A stretch of 6,953 nucleotides of DNA from Salinimicrobium sp049687495 (GCA_049687495.1 JBAVJB010000129.1:1-6953); one strand, 5' to 3'; positions 1 to 6,093 are shown, numbered from the stretch's first letter. The notes: generated by a model not told the origin, from the sequence alone. Numbers and translations are program-made.

Positions 1-44
1 CTGTCCTGCAGGTCCTGTATGTAGTCGTAGAACTTTTCTTTCAT
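1..44 (-). CDS. hemF: Oxygen-dependent coproporphyrinogen-III oxidase, N-terminal fragment (window edge)
   Basis: Only the first 14 codons are inside the window; the gene continues beyond the left edge. They read MKEKFYDYIQDLQD, which matches the usual opening of HemF proteins (MKEKFxxYIxxLQD). HemF oxidatively decarboxylates coproporphyrinogen III to protoporphyrinogen IX using O2, the step directly after HemE. The start codon at 44..42 overlaps the stop of the upstream 131-aa gene as ATGA, which points to translational coupling and to membership of the hem operon. The call rests on a short stretch plus the position after hemE in a haem cluster. No catalytic residue is visible. Presence of HemF implies an aerobic protoporphyrin-dependent route. 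Confidence 0.75.
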   Translation of the reverse strand, partial: MKEKFYDYIQDLQD

Positions 45-436
45 AAGGCTTCCCGGGCGTCTTTCAATTTTTGGTTGAGGCTAAAGGAGAAGGTGCCACT
101 TTTCAGCTGCACAAATTCGTAAATGGCAATGGAGTGGCGAATGAGGATCATTTCCTCTTTCTCAGCTTCAAAGGCAGAGATGCGGAATAACAGATCACCA
201 AACTGCTCATAATTTTCCGAAGAAAAATGCTGTTCCTTCAGGTGTAACAGCAGTTCTTCGCTCTTGAGTTGAAGTAATTCAGCAAGCCCAAATCCCAAAG
301 CGTCTTTCAAACGCTCATCGACCTCCTGCCTTTGTTGTTGCTCCCAGTAATCGGGCAAAAATTCAACTTCCACCAGGTCGTTGAACAGTTTGTCCATCTG
401 CTTGTTTTCCTCGTCTTTCAGGCCTTTACTTAACAT
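41..436 (-). CDS. Unrecognised 131-residue protein coupled between hemE and hemF
   Basis: I do not recognise a family. The protein is small, soluble-looking and very rich in Glu, Lys, Leu and Gln, with no signal peptide or membrane segment. Most of it should be helical: an acidic N-terminal helix (residues 1-30), a DYWEQQQRQEVDERL stretch (29-43), a Leu/Glu-rich segment (about 50-70), then a more hydrophobic C-terminal half containing ILIRHSIAIYEFVQL (about 97-111). The start is set by the hemE stop, TAATG at 438..434, a one-base overlap; an internal Met at residue 14 is possible but loses this coupling. Its own stop overlaps the hemF start as ATGA. Being tightly wedged between two haem genes suggests it is co-translated with them, but no function can be read from the sequence. 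It could be a partner or stability factor of HemE or HemF, or merely a passenger. Confidence 0.8.
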   Translation of the reverse strand: MLSKGLKDEENKQMDKLFNDLVEVEFLPDYWEQQQRQEVDERLKDALGFGLAELLQLKSEELLLHLKEQHFSSENYEQFGDLLFRISAFEAEKEEMILIRHSIAIYEFVQLKSGTFSFSLNQKLKDAREAL

Positions 437-1458
437 TATTTGTATTCTTTAACGGCTTCCACGAAAGCTATTGCGTTTTCAACAGGAATATCAGGCAAAA
501 TACCATGGCCAAGATTCACTATGTAACGGTCTTTCCCGAAGGCGTCGATCATCTCATGCACCATTTTCTTAATTTCTGAAGGGGGAGAATACAACCTGCT
601 CGGGTCAAAATTCCCCTGCAAGGTGATCTCACCACCTGTGAAATGACGGGCCATTTCCGGAGAACAGGTCCAGTCGACACCAAGTGCAGAGGCACCCGAA
701 TCTGCCATTTTATCAAGGGCGAACCAGCAGCCTTTTCCAAAGGCGATCACGTGGGTTTCTCCTTTGAGGGCGTCAATGATCTGTTGAATGTATTTCCAGG
801 AGAATTCCTGGTAGTCTTCGGGTGAGAGCATTCCGCCCCAGGAATCGAATACCTGTACGGCATCAACTCCGGCTTTTACTTTCTCTTTCAAATAACAGAT
901 CGTGGTATCAGTGATCTTTTGGAGCAAGAGGTGTGCAGCCTGTGGATTGGTAAAACAGAATTTCTTGGCGATATCAAAATTTTTGGAACCCTGCCCCTGA
1001 ACTGCATAGCAAAGAATGGTCCAGGGAGAACCGGCAAAGCCGATCAAAGGCACCTCATCGTTGAGTTCCTGTTTGGTCATTTTCACCGCGTCCAGCACGT
1101 AACCAAGGGTTTCATCAATATTTGGAACCACTACGTTATGGACGTCTTCCAGGCTTCTCACAGGATTGGGCAACCATGGCCCAACTCCGGGTTTCATTTC
1201 CACTTCAATATTCATCGCTTGCGGTACCACCAAAATGTCGCTGAAAAGTATGGCGGCATCCGTTCCTACCTGCTTGATCGGCATCACAGTGATCTCTGTA
1301 GCCAGCTCGGGAGTGCGGCAACGCGTGAAAAAATCGTATTTTTCCTTCAGCTTCATGAAGTCGGGCAAATATCGTCCCGCCTGCCGCATCATCCATACCG
1401 GAGGACGTTCAACAGTTTCGCCCCTTAAAGCTTTTAGAAATAGATCGTTTTTTATCAT
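436..1458 (-). CDS. hemE: Uroporphyrinogen decarboxylase
   Basis: HemE removes the four acetate carboxyls of uroporphyrinogen III to give coproporphyrinogen III in the cytoplasm, without cofactor. At 340 residues it has the normal family length and all landmark motifs: RQAGRYLPDF (25-34) with the substrate-binding Arg residues, LFSDILVVP (71-79) with the conserved catalytic Asp74, GFAGSPWT (140-147), VFDSWGGMLSP (203-213), DWT (262-264), QGNFDP (281-286) and NLGHGI with His318. The ATG at 1458..1456 is followed at once by the conserved IKNDLFLKAL opening. No purine-rich ribosome site precedes it; the 15 bases upstream are A/T-rich, as often seen in Bacteroidetes. The upstream neighbour on the same strand is the RAYT gene, only 15 bases away, so hemE is separated from hemD by an inserted module. 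Its stop overlaps the next start by one base (TAATG). Confidence 0.97.
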   Translation of the reverse strand: MIKNDLFLKALRGETVERPPVWMMRQAGRYLPDFMKLKEKYDFFTRCRTPELATEITVMPIKQVGTDAAILFSDILVVPQAMNIEVEMKPGVGPWLPNPVRSLEDVHNVVVPNIDETLGYVLDAVKMTKQELNDEVPLIGFAGSPWTILCYAVQGQGSKNFDIAKKFCFTNPQAAHLLLQKITDTTICYLKEKVKAGVDAVQVFDSWGGMLSPEDYQEFSWKYIQQIIDALKGETHVIAFGKGCWFALDKMADSGASALGVDWTCSPEMARHFTGGEITLQGNFDPSRLYSPPSEIKKMVHEMIDAFGKDRYIVNLGHGILPDIPVENAIAFVEAVKEYK

Positions 1459-1473
1459 TTTTGAATAGTTATA

Positions 1474-2025
1474 TTATTGAATTTTCAGCGACTCGTCAAT
1501 TTCGTTTATTCCGTTTCGATGAACCGCTAGAAAATTTTCTCTACCGTCAAACAAAGTTAACACTTCTTGGTGGTTAACAATATTGGACGCTTTATTCTTG
1601 ATTTCCTGAAATGAAGAAAATCTATATTTTTCATATAAAATTTCGAAATGCTCCTGAGGATTCTTATGTATGTATAAGATAATTTGTTGAAGGTATTTTT
1701 CGCTGTCCAGTACTACTCTTTTGAAATGCTTCTCAAACAAACTACCTGTTCTGTTTTCAGCTTTGTTAAAAGCTTTGGCGTAAGCATTAAAAAAGTTAGA
1801 AAAAGATTGAGTGACTTCTTTTGGATCTGTATCTACACGAATTGCAAAATGGTAGTGATTATTTAATAGGCAGTAGGCGAAAGTTGTAATCTTTCCGCTG
1901 ACATGTTTTTTGTAAAGCTGGAGAAAAAATTCCCTGTTTCGATCTGAGGTAAAGATATTACTACCATTTATCCCCCGGTTATAAATGTGGTAGTACTTAT
2001 CCTGTTTTAAACTCTCAAGTTTCAT
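1474..2025 (-). CDS. REP-associated tyrosine transposase (RAYT, Y1/HUH superfamily)
   Basis: This 183-residue protein is a single-domain Y1 HUH nuclease related to IS200/IS605 TnpA. Visible motifs, in order: YYHIYNRGINGSNIF (11-25), typical of the RAYT N-terminus; the metal-binding His-x-His in LLNNHYHFAI (His57, His59); RTGSLFEKHFKR (92-103), the family RxGxLFxxxFK element; and LYIHKNP (117-123), with Tyr118 as the likely nucleophile. All catalytic elements look intact. Such enzymes nick and join single-stranded DNA at REP hairpins. They are usually single-copy, domesticated, and flanked by the REPs they recognise. Two REP-like palindromes lie just upstream, between this gene and hemD. The gene sits between hemD and hemE in operon orientation and is AT-rich: hand counts give 15, 20 and 22 G+C in three 60-base rows (from 1621, 1561, 1861) against 32 in a hemE row (from 1021). 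That fits a later arrival. The start at 2025..2023 puts YHIYNRG at the usual distance from the N-terminus. Confidence 0.92.
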   Translation of the reverse strand: MKLESLKQDKYYHIYNRGINGSNIFTSDRNREFFLQLYKKHVSGKITTFAYCLLNNHYHFAIRVDTDPKEVTQSFSNFFNAYAKAFNKAENRTGSLFEKHFKRVVLDSEKYLQQIILYIHKNPQEHFEILYEKYRFSSFQEIKNKASNIVNHQEVLTLFDGRENFLAVHRNGINEIDESLKIQ

Positions 2026-2033
2026 TTCGATCT

Positions 2034-2068
2034 AGACCTGCAAGGTCTTTTTTTGACCTTGTAGGTCT
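2034..2068. repeat. REP-like palindrome 1, upstream of the RAYT gene
   Basis: AGACCTGCAAGGTC (2034-2047) and GACCTTGTAGGTCT (2055-2068) are inverted repeats of 14 bases around a run of seven T. They pair everywhere except one position (G2040 opposite T2062), which is a G-T wobble on the plus strand. Each arm is itself nearly palindromic (AGACCT-GCA-AGGTCT, 2034-2048; GACCT-TGT-AGGTC, 2055-2067), so alternative small hairpins are possible. It starts 8 bases upstream of the RAYT start codon, fitting a substrate or recognition site for that enzyme. Confidence 0.85.
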
Positions 2069-2094
2069 GTTGTTGGTTTATCTTTCTTTTTATC

Positions 2095-2127
2095 AGTCCT
2101 ACAAGGTTTTGAAAACCTTGCAGGTCT
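2095..2127. repeat. REP-like palindrome 2, inverted relative to palindrome 1
   Basis: CCTACAAGGTTTT (2098-2110) and AAAACCTTGCAGG (2112-2124) form a 13-base stem around a single G, extendable to 2095-2127 across a mismatch at T2097/T2125. The one internal mismatch is A2101 opposite C2121, which becomes a T-G wobble on the minus strand. It shares the CCT-R-CAAGG / CCTTG-Y-AGG core with palindrome 1. The position of the G/A difference shows it lies in the opposite orientation, so the two make an inverted pair like a BIME. It is 29 bases from the hemD stop at 2157. Confidence 0.85.
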
Positions 2128-2156
2128 ATCCTTTCAAAACCAGAAAGTCTTATTTT

Positions 2157-2816
2157 TTATTTCAACTTCTTTACCGCCTGCACGATCACATTTTCGATGC
2201 TCGGCTTGTTCGCAATGACAATTCGTTTGGTATGTTTTTCTGCTTCGGAAGCGGTGGTTTTCCCAATGCAAAAAGCAATACTTCCAGAAAGTGCATTTTC
2301 TGAACAAAAACTTTTTACTCCGCTGGGGCTGAAAAAAAGTACTCCATCGAAATTGCGGGCGTAGCTCTTCGCCGATGGAAGCGTGTCGTAAACCTCAATT
2401 TCGGTTAGATCAACAGCGTGTTTTTTTAGCATTTTAGGAAGGTCAGGATTTCGCTTTTTTCCGCAGAAAAAGAGAAAACTTTCCGAAGCATATTTTTCGA
2501 TGATCAACTTTGCCAGGTCTGCGCCATAATTGGCTGTTGCAGCGATCTGAAATCCGTTTTCCTTGAGGAAGTCGGCTGTTTTTTCACCGACGCAGAAGAT
2601 CTTCTTTTCTTTTACCAGCTGAGTCTCATCTTTTCGTAGAATGGCTTTGATCGCATTTTTACTGCTGAAAATGACATTTTCAGGCAGCCTTTCAATTTGA
2701 AAATCCAGGGGGGCTATTTTTATAAAATCTCTTTCTACCACACCGATGCCTGCATTGATCAGGAGCGATTTTTGCTGAGGGCTCAGCTTTTTGGTGGAAA
2801 GTACGGTGGCGCTCAT
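2157..2816 (-). CDS. hemD: Uroporphyrinogen-III synthase
   Basis: HemD closes the linear tetrapyrrole hydroxymethylbilane with inversion of ring D, giving uroporphyrinogen III. Family sequence conservation is poor, but several usual landmarks are present: VIFSSKNAIKAI (48-59), IFCVGEKTADFL (73-84), LFFCGKKR (115-122), EIEVYDTLP (139-147), FFSPSGVKSF (161-170), AFCIGKTTASEAEKHT (181-196) and NKPSIENVI (203-211). These fall in the two alternating Rossmann-like lobes of the family. At 219 residues it is slightly short compared with proteobacterial enzymes (about 245) but complete at both ends. Its ATG overlaps the hemC stop as ATGA (2816..2813), so it is probably translated coupled to hemC, whose unstable product it uses. 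Downstream comes the REP/RAYT insertion instead of hemE. Confidence 0.93.
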   Translation of the reverse strand: MSATVLSTKKLSPQQKSLLINAGIGVVERDFIKIAPLDFQIERLPENVIFSSKNAIKAILRKDETQLVKEKKIFCVGEKTADFLKENGFQIAATANYGADLAKLIIEKYASESFLFFCGKKRNPDLPKMLKKHAVDLTEIEVYDTLPSAKSYARNFDGVLFFSPSGVKSFCSENALSGSIAFCIGKTTASEAEKHTKRIVIANKPSIENVIVQAVKKLK

Positions 2817-3730
2817 TGCTTGTTGATGGCGGCTTTGATCTGCTTCATCAGTTTGTCACCACCAGCATTCAGGATCTCTTCAGCGCAAGCTTTTCCGAAG
2901 CCTTTGCTCTCAGAAACAGGAACTGTTTTTCTTACCTCAAATTTTTCATTTCCGTCCAGGCCAAAAAGGGCCCCGTGGAATTTGATCTCGCCGTCTGTTA
3001 TGACTGCTAAAGCTCCTATTGGTGCCGTACAACCACCTTCTAAAGTGCGCAGGAATTCGCGTTCCACATGCACACAAACATTGGAGTCTTTATGGTTGAG
3101 AGCAGCCAGGGCATTTCTGCAAAAGTCATCTTCTTCTTTAGCCACGATCAACATCGCACCTTGTGCAGGTGCCGGGATCATCCATTGCAGGTCAACATAA
3201 GATTCAGGTTTCAGATTGATCCTTTCCAGACCGGCGGCGGCAAAAATGGCTCCGTTCCAGTCATTATCCTGTAGCTTTTGAAGTCGGGTATTGACATTTC
3301 CCCGGAGATCGACCACCTCGTGGTTGGGATATTTATGAAGCCACTGTGCCTTTCTTCTAAGGCTTCCGGTGGCAATAATTCCTTCATAATTTAAGAAGTC
3401 TGTGCCTTTGTGCACCAGTATATCCTGGGTATGGGCGCGCTTCATGACAGCAGCTTCCACGATTCCTTTCGGCAAAGCCGTAGGCACATCTTTCATGGAA
3501 TGCACCGCGATATCAATTTGATCGGTAAGCATCGCCACATCTAAAGTTTTGGTAAAGATGCCGGTGATACCAAATTCATAAAGTGGTTTATCAAGCACCA
3601 GGTCGCCCTGGGATTTCACGGGTATTAACTCGGTTTTGTGGCCAAGCGCTTCCAGGGCATTTTTAACGGTATTTGCCTGCCAAAGTGCTAACTCACTGTC
3701 GCGTGTCCCTATTCGTATTATTTTGCTCAT
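2813..3730 (-). CDS. hemC: Porphobilinogen deaminase (hydroxymethylbilane synthase)
   Basis: HemC polymerises four porphobilinogens into hydroxymethylbilane on a covalently attached dipyrromethane cofactor. The 305-residue protein is of standard length and contains IRIGTRDSELALWQA (5-19), VKSQGD (38-43), FTKTLDVAML (59-68), IAVHSMKDVPT (74-84) with catalytic Asp81, ATGSLRRKAQ (120-129) with the cofactor-binding Arg125/Arg126, VDLRGNVNTRL (140-150), AAAGLERI (164-171), PAPAQGAM (186-193) and LEGGCTAPIGA (230-240), where Cys234 carries the cofactor. The start at 3730..3728 overlaps the hemA stop as ATGA, and its own stop overlaps the hemD start in the same way. Gene assignment is secure. Confidence 0.98.
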   Translation of the reverse strand: MSKIIRIGTRDSELALWQANTVKNALEALGHKTELIPVKSQGDLVLDKPLYEFGITGIFTKTLDVAMLTDQIDIAVHSMKDVPTALPKGIVEAAVMKRAHTQDILVHKGTDFLNYEGIIATGSLRRKAQWLHKYPNHEVVDLRGNVNTRLQKLQDNDWNGAIFAAAGLERINLKPESYVDLQWMIPAPAQGAMLIVAKEEDDFCRNALAALNHKDSNVCVHVEREFLRTLEGGCTAPIGALAVITDGEIKFHGALFGLDGNEKFEVRKTVPVSESKGFGKACAEEILNAGGDKLMKQIKAAINKQ

Positions 3731-4986
3731 TTCTTCGCCAATTCTTCCAGTTGGAAAACTTTCTGGATCAACTCCAGGCTTTCATCAGTATTGTTGGAAT
3801 CTCCTTTCAGGTGGTTCGCGAACTGGTTCATGATCTTCTGAATGATGCGATCGCCAAGGATCTCAGCCTGCTTGTCGTTAAAATCATTGATCTTGCGGCG
3901 TTGAAAATCAACTTCGGCATCTTTCATTTCGCGAAGCTTTTTCTTCAAGGCTTTAATGGTAGGCGCAAATTTCCTGGTTTCCAGCCATGAGTTGAAATCG
4001 GCCTCCATTTCCTGAATGATGGCGTGTGCCTGCGGAACAGAAGCTTTCCTTCTTTCCAAAGTTTCATCAGTGATCTGTGACAGGTGGTCAAGGTGGATCA
4101 CTGAAACTCCCGGAATATCATTGACTTCTTCCGAAACATTCTTCGGAATGGAGAGGTCAAGGATCAAAAGCGGTTTTTTATTGTAGATAAGTTCTTTGGT
4201 GATCGTAGGATTTTGAGCGCCGGTAGCAACGATCAAAATATCTGCCTGACGAATCTCAGCCTGCAGATCGGCATAATCCTTAACTGTAAGGTCAAATTTT
4301 CCGGCAATCTTTTCGGCTTTGTTCTTGGTGCGGTTGATAAGGGTGATCTGTGAATTTTTAGTGTGCTTCACCAGGTTCTCACAGGTGTTCCTACCAATTT
4401 TTCCGGTACCAAAGAGTAAAATATTTTGCTCTGCCGGATTTTCAAAATTGTTCAGAATATATTGAACCGAAGCAAAACTTACCGAAGTCGCTCCCGAAGA
4501 AATGTCGGTCTCATTCTTAATTCTTTTGCTCGCCTGGATAACGGAATTGATCAACCTCTCAAAAAAGGGATTTGCGACGCCTGCTTTACGCGACATCAAA
4601 AAAGCAGCTTTTAACTGACTTATGATCTCGAAATCACCCAGAATTTGGCTGTCAAGCCCGGTGCCCACACGAAACATGTGAGAAATTGCCTCTTTGTTCT
4701 TATAAACGTAAGCTACCTTTTCAAATTCTTCAACCGTACCATGCGTATGCTCGCAAAGCAATTTGATCAACTGAAAAGGATGTTGCGCAAAACCGTAGAT
4801 CTCGGTCCTGTTACAGGTTGAAGTCACAATAAGCCCATCGATGCCTTCTTCTTTTGCCTGCTCAAGCAAATTTTTTCTGGCTTCTTCGTCTAGGCTAAAG
4901 TGGCCTCTAATCTCTGCATCGGCCTTTTTGTAGCTTAAACCTATAGTATAAAAATGCTTTCCTCTTGATATATTATAGTCTTCCAT
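3727..4986 (-). CDS. hemA: Glutamyl-tRNA reductase
   Basis: HemA reduces glutamyl-tRNA(Glu) with NADPH to glutamate-1-semialdehyde, the first committed and usually the controlled step of the C5 route. From the chosen start the protein has 419 residues: N-terminal catalytic domain with HFYTIGLSYKKAD (11-23) and VTSTCNRTEIYGF (54-66, nucleophile Cys58), FRVGTGLDSQILGDFEI (105-121), NADPH-binding LFGTGKIGRNT (191-201), LINRTKNKAEKIA (216-228), DLSIPKNV (277-284), and the C-terminal helical dimerisation domain (about 330-419). The frame stays open to a Met at 5049, but the extra 21 residues are hydrophobic and not family-like. They would also contain the candidate promoter at 5011-5042, so the Met at 4986..4984 (MEDYNISRGK) is preferred. 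First gene of the operon, divergent from the AraC-type regulator gene; the stop overlaps the hemC start (ATGA). Confidence 0.97.
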   Translation of the reverse strand: MEDYNISRGKHFYTIGLSYKKADAEIRGHFSLDEEARKNLLEQAKEEGIDGLIVTSTCNRTEIYGFAQHPFQLIKLLCEHTHGTVEEFEKVAYVYKNKEAISHMFRVGTGLDSQILGDFEIISQLKAAFLMSRKAGVANPFFERLINSVIQASKRIKNETDISSGATSVSFASVQYILNNFENPAEQNILLFGTGKIGRNTCENLVKHTKNSQITLINRTKNKAEKIAGKFDLTVKDYADLQAEIRQADILIVATGAQNPTITKELIYNKKPLLILDLSIPKNVSEEVNDIPGVSVIHLDHLSQITDETLERRKASVPQAHAIIQEMEADFNSWLETRKFAPTIKALKKKLREMKDAEVDFQRRKINDFNDKQAEILGDRIIQKIMNQFANHLKGDSNNTDESLELIQKVFQLEELAKK

Positions 4987-5010
4987 GTACCTGATTAGGA
5001 ATTCAACGAG

Positions 5011-5042
5011 CAAAATTAAGACAAGACTGTCCCAAAAAACAA
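5011..5042 (-). promoter_or_regulatory. Candidate hemA operon promoter (Bacteroidetes type)
   Basis: Reading the minus strand, TTG (5042..5040) is followed after 21 bases by TAATTTTG (5018..5011), an exact fit to the TAnnTTTG -7 box with the spacing (about 17-23) described for Bacteroidetes. Transcription would begin near 5005, leaving a leader of roughly 20 bases before the hemA ATG at 4986. This is a motif match only. It supports the shorter hemA start. Confidence 0.6.
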
Positions 5043-5081
5043 CGCGCAAAGTACAAATAATAACGCTGCACGTGATTTTAG

Positions 5082-5112
5082 GGCAAAAACTGATCCTTAT
5101 CAGTTTTTTGCC
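5082..5112. promoter_or_regulatory. Palindrome in the hemA/regulator divergent region, possible operator
   Basis: GGCAAAAACTGAT (5082-5094) and ATCAGTTTTTTGCC (5099-5112) are inverted repeats around CCTT, perfect except that five A face six T. It is the strongest dyad in the roughly 210-base intergenic region. It covers the spacer of the predicted regulator promoter and ends two bases before its -7 box, a position where a bound protein would block that promoter. A short bidirectional terminator is a weaker alternative, since the G/C part of the stem is small and no gene ends nearby. Confidence 0.5.
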
Positions 5113-5121
5113 TTAATTTTG
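5090..5121 (+). promoter_or_regulatory. Candidate promoter of the AraC-family regulator
   Basis: TAATTTTG at 5114-5121 fits the Bacteroidetes -7 box TAnnTTTG exactly. CTG at 5090-5092, 21 bases upstream, is a weak match to the -33 TTG. The 11 bases CTTAATTTTGC around this -7 box also occur on the opposite strand at the hemA promoter, with the same 21-base spacing. The expected leader is about 65 bases before the ATG at 5197. Confidence 0.5.
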
Positions 5122-5196
5122 CCTGTCAAATGGGAGAAATTGGCTTTTTTGTTTAGACTGGTTCTAAATAAAGTCTCCCGAAAATAAAATTCTGTG

Positions 5197-6093
5197 ATGG
5201 AGAAAAACAACGCTCAAGGATCCTTTGAAAAGATACGTCTGGAGGAGGGGTTTTACCTGCTGAAGTTCCATAACGAGCAGCAGCAGCCGGTAAAGCTGCT
5301 TCGAAATATCAACAGCAATTTTATTCAGTTTCATTTTGTGGGAAAGGGCGGCAGCCGCTTCTTTTTCAACAACGGCAGCTATAAAATTCCTATTTCTGAA
5401 GAAAATTCCCTGCTGCTTTATAATCCAAAACGCGACCTGCCCATTGACCTGGAGCTGCAACCGGGCAGCTGGTTGATATCAATTGTCATTTCGATCAAGA
5501 AATTCCATGCGCTTTTTTCCGAAGAAGCCGGCCTCATCTCGTTTCTGAACATTGAGAACCGCGATAAGCAGTATTATAAAGATGCGCCACTTTCTCCCGG
5601 CATGATGATCGTCCTTAACCAGCTGGAGAATTACAGTGTAGCCAATACCATACGCAACTTGTATTACAAAGCCAAGGCTTATGAACTGCTCAGTTTGTAT
5701 TTCAACAAGGCAGCAGGGCCCGATGTGGAACAGTGTCCATTCCTGAATGATGAAGAAAATGTGCTGAAGATCAGGAAAGCAAAAGACATTATCATTTCCA
5801 ATATGGCCGAACCGCCTTCTCTTCAGGAGCTCTCCCGGGAAATAGGGCTAAGCCTTAAAAAACTGAAGGAAGGTTTCAAACAGATTTATGGCGACTCGGT
5901 ATTCAGTTTTCTCTTCGATTATAAGATGGAATACGCCAGGAAACTGCTGGACACCGGGGAATTTAACGTCAACGAAGTGGGACTGCGCGTTGGCTACAGC
6001 ACTTCCAGCCACTTTATCGCAGCTTTTAAAAAGAAGTTCGGTACTACGCCCAAAAAATATTTGATGTCGTTAAGCACCGACACTACGGAATAA
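5197..6093 (+). CDS. AraC-family transcriptional regulator (PchR-like), probable haem/iron regulator
   Basis: This is a 298-residue cytoplasmic regulator. The C-terminal region (about 188-290) is a complete AraC/XylS DNA-binding domain with two helix-turn-helix units: SLQELSREIGLSLKKLKEGF (208-227) and FNVNEVGLRVGYSTSSHFIAAFKKKFGTTPKKY (256-288), the latter carrying the family signature. The wording SLKKLKEGFKQIYGDSVFSFL resembles PchR and relatives, which sense iron-loaded ligands. The N-terminal part (about 1-125) is beta-rich and cupin-like in appearance (for example IQFHFVGKGGSRFFF, 43-57) and presumably binds a ligand, followed by a helical linker (about 130-175). I chose ATG 5197, because a GTG codon directly before it (5194) is a less usual start. 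It is divergent from hemA and lies 90 bases upstream of hemH in the same direction, so control of haem genes is a reasonable inference, not shown by the sequence. Confidence 0.93.
   Translation: MEKNNAQGSFEKIRLEEGFYLLKFHNEQQQPVKLLRNINSNFIQFHFVGKGGSRFFFNNGSYKIPISEENSLLLYNPKRDLPIDLELQPGSWLISIVISIKKFHALFSEEAGLISFLNIENRDKQYYKDAPLSPGMMIVLNQLENYSVANTIRNLYYKAKAYELLSLYFNKAAGPDVEQCPFLNDEENVLKIRKAKDIIISNMAEPPSLQELSREIGLSLKKLKEGFKQIYGDSVFSFLFDYKMEYARKLLDTGEFNVNEVGLRVGYSTSSHFIAAFKKKFGTTPKKYLMSLSTDTTE

Noticed and set aside
919..1428. 169-codon open frame on the plus strand opposite hemE
   Set aside because: It lies wholly antisense to a clear hemE with all motifs, shows no recognisable protein features, and has no promoter or neighbour context. 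It is a shadow frame.
1474..2025. Complete IS200/IS605 insertion sequence
   Set aside because: No TnpB, and the palindromes are an adjacent inverted REP pair on one side instead of left and right ends flanking the gene; motif wording is RAYT-like.
2034..2068. Palindrome 1 with seven T as a Rho-independent terminator
   Set aside because: The T run is in the loop rather than after the stem, and the element shares its core with a second inverted copy beside a RAYT gene, so a REP is the better reading. Incidental effects on transcription are still possible.
2034..2127. CRISPR array
   Set aside because: Only two copies, in opposite orientation, palindromic and without regular unique spacers; no cas gene in the window.
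2697..3200. 167-codon open frame on the plus strand opposite hemD/hemC
   Set aside because: Antisense to two well-supported genes and low-complexity Ser/Ala/Pro wording; no family resemblance.
5194..5196. GTG as the start of the AraC-family regulator
   Set aside because: An ATG follows immediately at 5197 and gives essentially the same protein; ATG is the more usual choice and nothing favours the GTG.
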